Source: Bacillota bacterium (lineage in GTDB: Bacteria > Bacillota > Clostridia > Saccharofermentanales > Fastidiosipilaceae). Taken from it: DNA of 5,830 nt. The stretch lies in contig JAEZYR010000071.1 in the NCBI GenBank assembly GCA_023442635.1, forward strand, positions 1-5,830, read 5' to 3'. Under the pieces are notes generated by a model. The model ran no database searches. It was not told the origin of the DNA and worked only from the letters and a program-made list of their open reading frames with translations. Below are positions 1-5,776 of this stretch, in pieces. The position numbers were made by a program, and so were the translations under genes. The stretch's first letter is position 1. Each line of letters opens with the position of its first letter.

Positions 1-545
1 GCTTTGTGATGGCACATGAGGAAGAAGGGCTTTTCGGGGTCACGCTCACGAATGAAGCGAATGGACTTCTCGGTGACCAACTCGGTTGCGTAGCCCTCTT
101 CGCGATGGACACCCTCTTCGGTGATAAAGCGCGGATCGTAGTATTCACCCTGACCCACAAAGATTTCAAAATGGTCAAAACCCGTAGGCAAATAGGGCTT
201 CTCCGTTCCCAAGTGCCACTTGCCGATGATGCCCGTGTGGTAGCCAGCTTCTTGCAGGCTCTTGGCGACGTTGGGCAAACGGCCGTTGAAATTGTTTTCG
301 AGCATGCGCACACCGTTCAAGTGGTTGTAGTTACCCGTCAAAATACAGGCTCGTGAAGGGGCACAAATCGAGTTGGTGCAGAACATCCGGTCTAAGCGAG
401 CGCCTTCTTGGGCAAGGCGGTCAATACCTGGTGTCCGAATAGGGAAAGTTGGGTTGTAAGCGGTGATAGCTTGGTAGCCGTGATCATCCGACATGATGAA
501 AAGAATGTTCGGTCGATCTTGTTGCTTGTGGGGCTCCTGGGACAT
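1..545 (-). CDS. Cys-type S1-family sulfatase, N-terminal part (runs off the left edge)
   Basis: This is the N-terminal 181 codons of a formylglycine-dependent sulfatase, which hydrolyses sulfate esters (or sulfamates) of a carbohydrate or other organic substrate. Seen directly: PNILFIMSDDHGYQ at residues 12-25 supplies the paired metal-binding aspartates D20 and D21. CAPSR at 61-65 is the CxPSR signature whose Cys61 is converted to formylglycine in active enzymes. GYHTGIIGKWHLG at 101-113 is the second family signature, with K109 and H111. The start ATG at 545 lies about ten bases after a modest AAAGG site and fits the usual family start, a few residues before the PNIL strand. No signal peptide is visible, so the product would be cytoplasmic unless exported by an unusual route. 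The C-terminal half, which helps set specificity, is outside the window, so the substrate cannot be named. Glycosaminoglycan, mucin or other sulfated-sugar desulfation is only a guess. The CpXC gene lies upstream in the same direction. Confidence 0.95.
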   Translation of the reverse strand, partial: MSQEPHKQQDRPNILFIMSDDHGYQAITAYNPTFPIRTPGIDRLAQEGARLDRMFCTNSICAPSRACILTGNYNHLNGVRMLENNFNGRLPNVAKSLQEAGYHTGIIGKWHLGTEKPYLPTGFDHFEIFVGQGEYYDPRFITEEGVHREEGYATELVTEKSIRFIRERDPEKPFFLMCHHK

Positions 546-609
546 GAGATTCTGCCTTTCTTTTTTGCGAGCCTGCTCAATATGCCAATCTCTGCTGACT
601 AGCAAAACG

Positions 610-638
610 GATATATGCAAATTTTCATCTCTGCTCAA
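610..638 (-). promoter_or_regulatory. Candidate sigma-70-type promoter for the sulfatase gene
   Basis: Read on the minus strand, TTGAGC (633-638) and TATATC (610-615) are separated by 17 bases. Each hexamer matches four of six consensus positions. It would give a leader of roughly 60 bases before the sulfatase ATG. No terminator was found between the CpXC stop and this site, so the sulfatase could instead, or also, be read through from the CpXC gene. Confidence 0.3.
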
Positions 639-645
639 AGCAACG

Positions 646-1419
646 TCAAGATGGGTTAGCCTGGAGAAGGGTTAGGAGCTGCTTGGCAAATCTCGCGTCC
701 ACAATCTGCCACCTGCCCTCTTGCCCCAATTGCGTCTCAATGAGGTTCAGGGCATTGTCATAAAGCTCCATCGGTACATTGAGTGCCTGCCAACCCTGCT
801 CACGCGCCAGGCCTTGCAATTGCATCTCCGCTGCCGAAGCGCCCACAAAGTACAGCTCGTCAAAAAAGATCTTCTCATCCGTCGCATAGCGGCTACGCAA
901 CGCCAATTTGATGAGCTCAAGGGCATGATCTTCTAGACCTGCATCAAAGCAGTGTATTTTTTCGAGCAGATCGTTGTAGGTGACGACGAGGCGCAGACGG
1001 CAGTCGCCCTGGTCAATAGAGGGTAGCTTTTCTGCCTCCAAAAAGGACGGCCAGGCTGCCTCGAGAGCCAGCTCAACGGCTGACTGCCCAGGCTGGTCAC
1101 TCGTCTTATCTAGCGATGGCGACTTCGCCGCTTGCGCCTCAGTTTCGGAACTCGGATTCTCCTCATCCTCAGACAAAAGGCTTTGCAGCTCTGGGCGCCA
1201 GGCCAAAACATAGCCAGCCTCCCCGTCGCTGTAGAGAAGCGGGCGCGCTAAAATGCTTTCTTCCCCGCAATTAGGGCAATACAAGACCTGACACTCTTTT
1301 TTCAAAAGTCGCTCTTTGAGGTCTGGATCCTCAGTCGCATCAATATGATCCCAGATCACCACTTCTTCATCTGAAAGACAAAAAGGGCACTGTATGTTTT
1401 CTTTATGAAAGCGTGTCAT
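646..1419 (-). CDS. CpXC-domain protein of unknown function
   Basis: A complete 257-residue protein that looks like the CpXC family, a bacterial and archaeal family named for two conserved cysteine motifs. The motifs are CPFC at residues 11-14 and CPNC at 48-51, very likely a metal-binding (zinc ribbon-like) pair. Between and after them are family-typical stretches: WDHIDATEDPDLKERLL (23-39), then PLLYSD (60-65) after the second pair. Residues about 83-115 form an acidic, Ser/Glu-rich linker without obvious fold. A C-terminal segment from about 140 (RLRLVVTYNDLLEKI, 141-155) continues as a mixed helical domain. No signal peptide or membrane segment is seen, so it is probably cytoplasmic. The ATG at 1419 is preceded on its strand by AAAGGTGGA at a spacing of about ten bases, and the first CxxC lies ten residues in, as expected. 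It ends 100 bases before the sulfatase start in the same direction; a shared transcript is possible but unproven. The biochemical role of the family is not established, to my knowledge. Confidence 0.85.
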   Translation of the reverse strand: MTRFHKENIQCPFCLSDEEVVIWDHIDATEDPDLKERLLKKECQVLYCPNCGEESILARPLLYSDGEAGYVLAWRPELQSLLSEDEENPSSETEAQAAKSPSLDKTSDQPGQSAVELALEAAWPSFLEAEKLPSIDQGDCRLRLVVTYNDLLEKIHCFDAGLEDHALELIKLALRSRYATDEKIFFDELYFVGASAAEMQLQGLAREQGWQALNVPMELYDNALNLIETQLGQEGRWQIVDARFAKQLLTLLQANPS

Positions 1420-1616
1420 GCTGAGCTATCCACCTTTCTCTTGCGTGTATAGAGCGCCGCAATAGGTCTTCTGACCCTGCCATCGCCTGCTGTCTCATCG
1501 GGCGCATCAGACACCATGATTGGCTTCTTTTTATCCCATTCATTACGACAGGATGAAGGGCAAAAGTCAAGCTGCCTCATTCGACCTCAAAAGCACTTAA
1601 GCCCCCTCGCTAGGTC
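1420..1616. other. Divergent intergenic region between the CpXC gene and nrdA control region
   Basis: This is the CpXC-proximal part of the 376-base divergent gap. No credible gene was found in it. On the minus strand a TTGACT hexamer (1565-1570) could be a -35 element for the CpXC gene. The best -10 at 19 bases (1540-1545) is poor, so I do not call a promoter. No tRNA, strong hairpin or long repeat was seen here. Confidence 0.5.
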
Positions 1617-1645
1617 TTGAATTTCTAACGGTCAGCATCTAAAAT
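1617..1645 (+). promoter_or_regulatory. Candidate nrdA promoter P1
   Basis: TTGAAT (1617-1622) and TAAAAT (1640-1645) are spaced by exactly 17 bases and match the sigma-70 -35 and -10 consensus at 4/6 and 5/6 positions. Transcription would begin near 1652, directly before the two NrdR-like boxes, leaving a leader of about 145 bases ahead of the nrdA ATG. A bound NrdR would then block initiation or early clearance. This is a prediction from motif and spacing only. Confidence 0.4.
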
Positions 1646-1655
1646 ATCCACCGCT

Positions 1656-1671
1656 GCCCTAAATATTGCGG
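1656..1671 (+). promoter_or_regulatory. NrdR box 1 (repressor operator for ribonucleotide reductase)
   Basis: GCCCTAAATATTGCGG matches the most conserved core positions of the published 16-base NrdR box consensus (aCaCwAtATaTwGtgt): the C, the w-A pair, the central A-T, the T-w-G. NrdR is an ATP-cone repressor that senses dATP versus ATP and typically binds paired boxes before nrd genes. The call is supported by the second box 31 bases downstream and by the position directly before an nrdA gene. The nrdR gene itself is not in the window. Confidence 0.8.
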
Positions 1672-1696
1672 TCACGAACGAAAATGCATCTATATT
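1666..1696 (+). promoter_or_regulatory. Alternative candidate nrdA promoter P2, embedded in the NrdR boxes
   Basis: TTGCGG (1666-1671) and TATATT (1691-1696, five of six -10 positions) are separated by 19 bases, longer than ideal. If used, its -35 falls in NrdR box 1 and its -10 in box 2, the classical layout for direct repression. Initiation would be near 1703, giving a leader of roughly 90 bases. P1 has better spacing; which one works cannot be settled by reading. Confidence 0.3.
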
Positions 1697-1702
1697 TAGG
1701 GT
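1687..1702 (+). promoter_or_regulatory. NrdR box 2
   Basis: CATCTATATTTAGGGT matches all core positions of the NrdR consensus and starts exactly 31 bases after box 1, that is, three helical turns, the spacing reported for functional NrdR box pairs. The two boxes also contain a perfect 10-base inverted repeat, CCCTAAATAT (1657-1666) with ATATTTAGGG (1692-1701). Confidence 0.8.
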
Positions 1703-1744
1703 TTTGCATGATTTATTCATTTCGTGGCTGATGGTTGCTATCAG

Positions 1745-1785
1745 CTGCTAGCAAAGCAGGCGCACCCTTTAGCGCCTTTTATTTT
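1745..1785 (+). promoter_or_regulatory. Possible attenuator-like hairpin in the nrdA leader
   Basis: AGGCGC (1758-1763) pairs perfectly with GCGCCT (1772-1777) around an 8-base loop and is followed by a T-rich run to 1785, the form of a weak intrinsic terminator. An alternative 5-bp hairpin, CTGCT (1745-1749) with AGCAG (1755-1759), overlaps its left arm, so the two cannot form together. Its position, immediately before the nrdA ribosome binding site, would suit premature termination or translation control. The stem is short and no ligand or leader peptide is evident. Confidence 0.35.
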
Positions 1786-1791
1786 GGAGGG
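1786..1791 (+). promoter_or_regulatory. nrdA ribosome binding site (decides the start)
   Basis: GGAGGG sits four bases before the ATG at 1796. This strong match selects 1796 over the in-frame GTG at 1724, which has no ribosome binding site and would place the leader hairpin inside the coding region. Confidence 0.9.
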
Positions 1792-1795
1792 AATC

Positions 1796-4372
1796 ATGAC
1801 TGCTATGCCGCATCTACGCCATGTCCTCAAACGCGATGGTCGTGTTGTACCCTATGAACGCGAAAAGATTATTCAGGCCATGCACAAGGCCTTCATCCAG
1901 ATGGATGAGCCCATTAGCGAGCAGGACTTAGCTCAGCTGGCCGACCAGATCGAAGCTGGCTTCCACCAAGCTCATCAGCTGTCGGTGGAATCCATTCAGG
2001 ACCAAGTTGAATTGGCTCTGATGGAAGCCGAGCACTACCGTGTTGCCAAGGCCTATATCATCTACCGCGAAGAGCGCCGGCGCAAACGCGGCGTGCGTTC
2101 TCAGATCGCCCACTTCTTCCCCGAGCTTCCCGAACTCGAAGGCGTCTTGATCGAAATCGAAAACGACTTTGACGACGAAAGCTATGCCTTGCGTCCGCTA
2201 TACCACAAATTCCTCTCCTTCTACAAAGAAGGCCGTTCTGTCGACGAGCGCCTAGACCTCCTGATCAAGGCAGCCATCGAGCTGACCGACGAAGAGGCCA
2301 CGCGTTGGGAATTTATCGCTGGTCGTTTCTATGGTCTGCGCTTTCAGCGCCGCCTCAATCAGGCCTGGGAGAAGCTTCTGCAAGATCGTCAAAGCGAGCT
2401 AAAAGTCGAGCAGCTCAGCTTCGCCCAAAAAGTGGCGATCATGGAAGAACTCGGCCTTTATGGCGATGCTGTGCGCAAAACCTACAGCGAGGCTGAATTG
2501 GCCGAGGCTGCCAGCTGGTTAGATCCTGAACGCGAGCGCTGCCTCAACTATTCAGGCTATGACCTCCTTGTTTCTCGCTATGTCATCCACAACCACCAGC
2601 ACGTGCCCCTAGAGAGTGTGCAAGAAATGTTCCTCGGCATTGCCCTTTTCTTGGCCATCCCCGAAAAGGAAGCCAAGAGTCGCCTTAACTGGGCTCGCCG
2701 TTTCTACGATCGTCTGAGCTTGCTGGAAATCACCATGGCCACGCCCACTCTCTCCAACGCTCGCAAGCCCTTCCACCAACTGAGTTCTTGCTTTATCGAT
2801 ACCGTACCCGATAGCCTCCGCGGCATTTATCGCAGCATTTCGCAGTTTGCCAATGTCAGCAAATTTGGCGGCGGCATGGGGCTTTACTTTGGCAAAGTCC
2901 GCGCCCAAGGTTCGGCTATCCGCGGCTTTGACGGAGCTGCTGGCGGTGTCATCCGCTGGATTCGCCTCGCCAACGACACGGCTGTTGCCGTTGATCAGCT
3001 CGGCGTGCGCCAGGGCGCTGTCGCCTGCTATCTCGATGTCTGGCACCGTGACTTGCCCGAATTTCTCGCCCTGCGCACCAACAACGGCGACGACCGCATG
3101 AAGGCGCATGACGTCTTCCCTGCCGTCTGCTACCCAGACTATTTTTGGCAGCAAGTCGAGAGCAATCTGAATGGTAATTGGGCCTTGATTTGCCCCCATG
3201 ACGTCTTGCGCCACAAGGGCTACAGCCTCGAGGACTATTACGGCGAGGCCTGGACTGAGCGCTATCTGGATTGCGTGAACGATCCCGCTATCACCAAGCG
3301 CTGGATCCCCTTGCGCGAACTCGTCCGCCTCATCATCAAGAGCGCTGTCGAGACAGGCACGCCTTTTGCTTTCAACCGCGATATTGTCAACAGGGCTAAC
3401 CCCAACCGTGACAAGGGCATCATTTACTGCTCCAACCTCTGCACAGAGATTGCCCAGAACATGTCGCCAGCAGAAGAAATATCCGAAGAAATCATCACCG
3501 AAGATGGCGATACCGTCATCGTCAACCGCACGCGTCCTGGCGAATTTGTGGTTTGCAACTTGGCGAGCCTAAATCTTGGCCGCCTGGATGTCGACAATGC
3601 CGCAGCTATGGAAGAAGCGGTCACGACAGCCATTCGCGCTCTCGACAACGTCATCGAGCTCAACTTCTACCCTGTGCCCGATGCCGAAGTCAACAACAGA
3701 CGTTATCGCCCCCTAGGCTTAGGCGTCAGCGGCTATCACCACCTTCTAGCCAAGCGCAAAGTCAATTGGGAAAGCCAGGCTCACCTTGACCTCGTCGATC
3801 GCGTTTTCGAGGATATTAACTTCTACGCCATCCAAGCTTCTAACCAGATCGCCAAAGAAAAGGGCGCCTACCCCCTCTTTGGAGGTTCTTTGTGGGAGAC
3901 TGGCCAATACTTTGAGGATCGCCACTACCAAAGCGAGCGCTGGCAGGCCTTACGCCAATCCGTGGCCACGCACGGTCTTCGCAATGGCTATCTCCTCGCT
4001 GTCGCGCCTACTTCGTCAATCTCTATCGTCGCTGGCACCACCCCAGGCATTGATCCAGTCCTGAATCGCTTTTACTACGACGAGAAGAAAAACGGCCTCA
4101 TTCCTCGCGTCGCGCCAGATCTCAGCCCTGAAAATTACTGGTTCTATAAGCCAGGTCATCAAATTGATCAGTCCTGGTCGGTTCGTGCCTGTGGTGTCCG
4201 CGGCCGCCATATTGACCAGGCCCAAAGCTTCAACCTCTACATTACGAACGACTACACGTTCCGCCAGATCCTGGCTCTTTATCTAGAGGCTTACCACGAG
4301 GGTGTCAAAACAATCTACTATGTGCGCTCCAAGAGTCTTGAAATTGAGGCCTGCGAGAGCTGTGCAGTTTAA
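1796..4372 (+). CDS. nrdA: Class I ribonucleoside-diphosphate reductase, large (alpha) subunit NrdA
   Basis: The catalytic and allosteric subunit of the aerobic ribonucleotide reductase. It reduces NDPs to dNDPs with NrdB, in the cytoplasm. With the ATG at 1796 it has 858 residues, about 100 more than the E. coli protein. Domains seen: an N-terminal ATP-cone (about 7-97, HVLKRDGRVVPYEREKI at its start), which sets overall activity by ATP/dATP binding; a helical N-terminal reductase domain (from about 130); then the catalytic ten-stranded barrel. Catalytic residues by comparison with E. coli: C332 (in LSSC, as C225), N547-C549-E551 (in SNLCTEI, as N437/C439/E441), C587 (in VVCNLASLNL, as C462), and Y841-Y842 of the radical-transfer path. 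The tail ends CESCAV, with C853 and C856 as the swinging dithiol that is re-reduced by thioredoxin or glutaredoxin. The spacing between the last two cysteines is CxxC instead of E. coli's six-residue CESGAC. A likely NrdR-controlled leader precedes it, and a strong terminator separates it from nrdB. The ATP-cone plus the partner NrdB sequence make class Ia the best fit. Confidence 0.97.
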   Translation: MTAMPHLRHVLKRDGRVVPYEREKIIQAMHKAFIQMDEPISEQDLAQLADQIEAGFHQAHQLSVESIQDQVELALMEAEHYRVAKAYIIYREERRRKRGVRSQIAHFFPELPELEGVLIEIENDFDDESYALRPLYHKFLSFYKEGRSVDERLDLLIKAAIELTDEEATRWEFIAGRFYGLRFQRRLNQAWEKLLQDRQSELKVEQLSFAQKVAIMEELGLYGDAVRKTYSEAELAEAASWLDPERERCLNYSGYDLLVSRYVIHNHQHVPLESVQEMFLGIALFLAIPEKEAKSRLNWARRFYDRLSLLEITMATPTLSNARKPFHQLSSCFIDTVPDSLRGIYRSISQFANVSKFGGGMGLYFGKVRAQGSAIRGFDGAAGGVIRWIRLANDTAVAVDQLGVRQGAVACYLDVWHRDLPEFLALRTNNGDDRMKAHDVFPAVCYPDYFWQQVESNLNGNWALICPHDVLRHKGYSLEDYYGEAWTERYLDCVNDPAITKRWIPLRELVRLIIKSAVETGTPFAFNRDIVNRANPNRDKGIIYCSNLCTEIAQNMSPAEEISEEIITEDGDTVIVNRTRPGEFVVCNLASLNLGRLDVDNAAAMEEAVTTAIRALDNVIELNFYPVPDAEVNNRRYRPLGLGVSGYHHLLAKRKVNWESQAHLDLVDRVFEDINFYAIQASNQIAKEKGAYPLFGGSLWETGQYFEDRHYQSERWQALRQSVATHGLRNGYLLAVAPTSSISIVAGTTPGIDPVLNRFYYDEKKNGLIPRVAPDLSPENYWFYKPGHQIDQSWSVRACGVRGRHIDQAQSFNLYITNDYTFRQILALYLEAYHEGVKTIYYVRSKSLEIEACESCAV

Positions 4373-4439
4373 GCCAAGTTGCTAGATCTAGGCTGCCGTT
4401 CTCACACTGAGCACCAGCTAGACAGTCAGCTCATATCCC

Positions 4440-4473
4440 AGCGGTCTGTATCCCCACAGGCCGCTTTTCTTTT
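4440..4473 (+). terminator. Strong intrinsic terminator between nrdA and nrdB
   Basis: A 10-bp stem (4440-4449 with 4456-4465, one G-U pair) closes a 6-base loop and is followed by TTTTCTTTT. It lies 67 bases after the nrdA stop. It should end most nrdA transcripts, so nrdB is probably made from partial read-through, its own promoter, or both. Confidence 0.9.
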
Positions 4474-4536
4474 GTGGCTGTCGCTTCCATCCTTAATCCA
4501 AGCCGTTCGCGTGCAACTTTAACAACTCAGATCTGG

Positions 4537-4551
4537 CTTAACTGTTAAGAT
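4537..4551 (+). promoter_or_regulatory. Candidate nrdB promoter (extended -10) overlapped by a palindrome
   Basis: TGTTAAGAT (4543-4551) has the form of an extended -10 element (TG, one base, then TAAGAT, four of six). No good -35 lies at 17 bases upstream. It overlaps a perfect 6-bp-arm palindrome, CTTAAC-T-GTTAAG (4537-4549), which could be an operator. Initiation near 4558 would leave a short leader holding only the ribosome binding site. The promoter is inferred mainly because a terminator cuts nrdB off from nrdA. No NrdR box was recognised here. Confidence 0.35.
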
Positions 4552-4566
4552 GATGAAACTAGTTAT

Positions 4567-4573
4567 GGGAGGT
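4567..4573 (+). promoter_or_regulatory. nrdB ribosome binding site
   Basis: GGGAGGT lies seven bases before the ATG at 4581, a near-ideal match and spacing that fixes the nrdB start. Confidence 0.9.
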
Positions 4574-4580
4574 AAACCAG

Positions 4581-5624
4581 ATGGCAGACATTCTGCGTAA
4601 GCCCTTATTTAATCCTGATGGCGATATTGATCTATCTCGTCGCCGCATGATCAACGGCAACACGACCAATCTCAACGACTTCAACAACATGAAGTATCCG
4701 TGGGTTTCTGACTGGTATCGGCAGGCCATGAACAATTTCTGGATTCCTGAAGAGATCAATCTTTCCCAGGACAAGAAACAGTATCCTCATTTGTCCGCCC
4801 CTGAGCGCCGTGCCTATGACAAGATCCTGTCTTTCTTGATCTTCCTCGACAGCATCCAAACCGCAAACTTGCCCAACATTGGCGAACATGTAACCGCCAA
4901 TGAGGTCAACCTTTGCCTTTGCATTCAGACCTACCAGGAGGCCATCCACTCCCAGAGCTATTCCTACATGCTCGACTCCATTTGTGAGCCCAACGAGCGC
5001 GATGAGATCCTGTATCAATGGCGAGATGATGAGCATCTCCTGCGCCGTAACACCTTCATCGGTGACATTTACAATCGTTTTGTCTCCGACAAGAGCGAAG
5101 AGAATTTCGCTCGCGTCTGTTTTGGCAACTATATTCTAGAGGGCATCTATTTTTATAGCGGCTTCATGTTCTTCTACAACCTCGCCCGCAACGAGCGCAT
5201 GACGGGCTCTGCCCAGCAGATTCGCTACATCAACCGCGATGAAAATACGCATCTCTGGCTTTTCCGCAACATCATTCGTGAGCTTCAGAAGGAAGAGCCC
5301 CACCTCTTTACACCTGAGTTGCAGCGTGAATATCGCGCCATGATTCGCGAGGGTGCCGATCAGGAGATCGCCTGGGGGCGCTATGTCATCGGCGATGAAA
5401 TCGATGGTTTGAATAGCCAAATGGTCGATGACTACATTCAGTACCTGGCCAACTTGCGTTGCCGCGACATCGGCCTGGATCCTGTCTTTGATGGCCACGA
5501 AGAAGAGCCCGACAGCATGAAATGGGTTTCTCACTACTCCAATGCCAACATGATCAAGACGGACTTCTTTGAGGCGCGTTCGACGGCTTATGCCAAATCG
5601 GGAGCCTTGCTCGACGACCTTTGA
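4581..5624 (+). CDS. nrdB: Class I ribonucleoside-diphosphate reductase, small (beta) subunit NrdB
   Basis: The radical-generating ferritin-like subunit that pairs with NrdA. Its 347 residues are a usual length for the family. All six predicted di-metal ligands are present: D90 (in FLDSIQ), E120 and H123 (in QEAIH), E187 (in ILEGIYF), E221 and H224 (in DENTH). The spacings E120-H123 and E187-E221-H224 equal those of E. coli E115-H118 and E204-E238-H241. Y127 in HSQSY occupies the position of the E. coli radical Tyr122, so this is a tyrosyl-radical enzyme and not a Tyr-less (Chlamydia-type Ic) one. Whether the cofactor is di-iron or di-manganese cannot be read from sequence; no NrdI is nearby. 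The C-terminal tail (YAKSGALLDDL) should dock onto NrdA. The gene follows nrdA by 208 bases, with a terminator in that gap, and is closed by a second terminator. Confidence 0.97.
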   Translation: MADILRKPLFNPDGDIDLSRRRMINGNTTNLNDFNNMKYPWVSDWYRQAMNNFWIPEEINLSQDKKQYPHLSAPERRAYDKILSFLIFLDSIQTANLPNIGEHVTANEVNLCLCIQTYQEAIHSQSYSYMLDSICEPNERDEILYQWRDDEHLLRRNTFIGDIYNRFVSDKSEENFARVCFGNYILEGIYFYSGFMFFYNLARNERMTGSAQQIRYINRDENTHLWLFRNIIRELQKEEPHLFTPELQREYRAMIREGADQEIAWGRYVIGDEIDGLNSQMVDDYIQYLANLRCRDIGLDPVFDGHEEEPDSMKWVSHYSNANMIKTDFFEARSTAYAKSGALLDDL

Positions 5625-5644
5625 TCCTTTTCTTCGGCAAAAAG

Positions 5645-5686
5645 AAGAGCCGTTGCTAACAGATGTTAAGCAGTGGCTCTTTTCTT
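5645..5686 (+). terminator. Intrinsic terminator after nrdB, probably bidirectional
   Basis: AAGAGCC (5645-5651) pairs with GGCTCTT (5675-5681). The stem continues inward through GC and TAAC/GTTA pairs, with wobble pairs and one bulge, to a short AGAT loop. A T-rich tail TTTTCTT follows on the plus strand. The A-rich run just before the stem (5639-5646) would supply a U-tract for transcripts coming from the right on the minus strand. It begins 20 bases after the nrdB stop. Confidence 0.85.
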
Positions 5687-5731
5687 GTGTGCTTTCCCTT
5701 CGTCCTCTCTGACTAGATTTGGGGCTTGGCT

Positions 5732-5753
5732 TCTCAGCTGTGGTGAGCTGAGA
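5732..5753. repeat. Perfect 8-bp inverted repeat
   Basis: TCTCAGCT (5732-5739) and AGCTGAGA (5746-5753) form a perfect stem with a 6-base loop. There is no T-run after it on either strand, so it is not a standard intrinsic terminator. It may be an RNA structure or protein-binding site between nrdB and whatever lies to the right. Function unknown. Confidence 0.6.
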
Positions 5754-5776
5754 CGCTGAAAAGCTCGATTCTGGCC

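Noticed and set aside
6..356. 116-codon plus-strand open frame
   Set aside because: It is antisense to the sulfatase, whose minus-strand frame carries the family signatures.
1531..1540. DnaA-box-like TTATCCCATT
   Set aside because: A single copy that departs from TTATCCACA, with no cluster of boxes or AT-rich unwinding region to suggest an origin.
1516..1621. Small plus-strand open frame of 34 codons in the divergent gap
   Set aside because: No ribosome binding site, no protein-like pattern, and it runs into the nrdA promoter region.
1731..1751. Six-codon leader peptide frame before nrdA
   Set aside because: Not called as a gene: no ribosome binding site and no run of regulatory codons. 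It is mentioned only as part of the attenuator idea.
1724..1795. In-frame GTG at 1724 as the nrdA start, adding 24 residues
   Set aside because: No ribosome binding site precedes it, the extra residues do not look like an NrdA N-terminus, and a strong GGAGGG site lies just before the ATG at 1796.
2609..3214. 201-codon minus-strand open frame
   Set aside because: It lies wholly antisense to nrdA catalytic-domain codons and shows no recognisable motif or ribosome binding site.
4382..4391. CTAGATCTAG palindrome after the nrdA stop
   Set aside because: A short 10-base palindrome without a tail or a second copy of the full motif; likely chance.
5136..5534. 132-codon minus-strand open frame (and a similar one at 4632-5036)
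   Set aside because: Both are antisense shadows of nrdB, which has all its metal ligands in the plus-strand frame.
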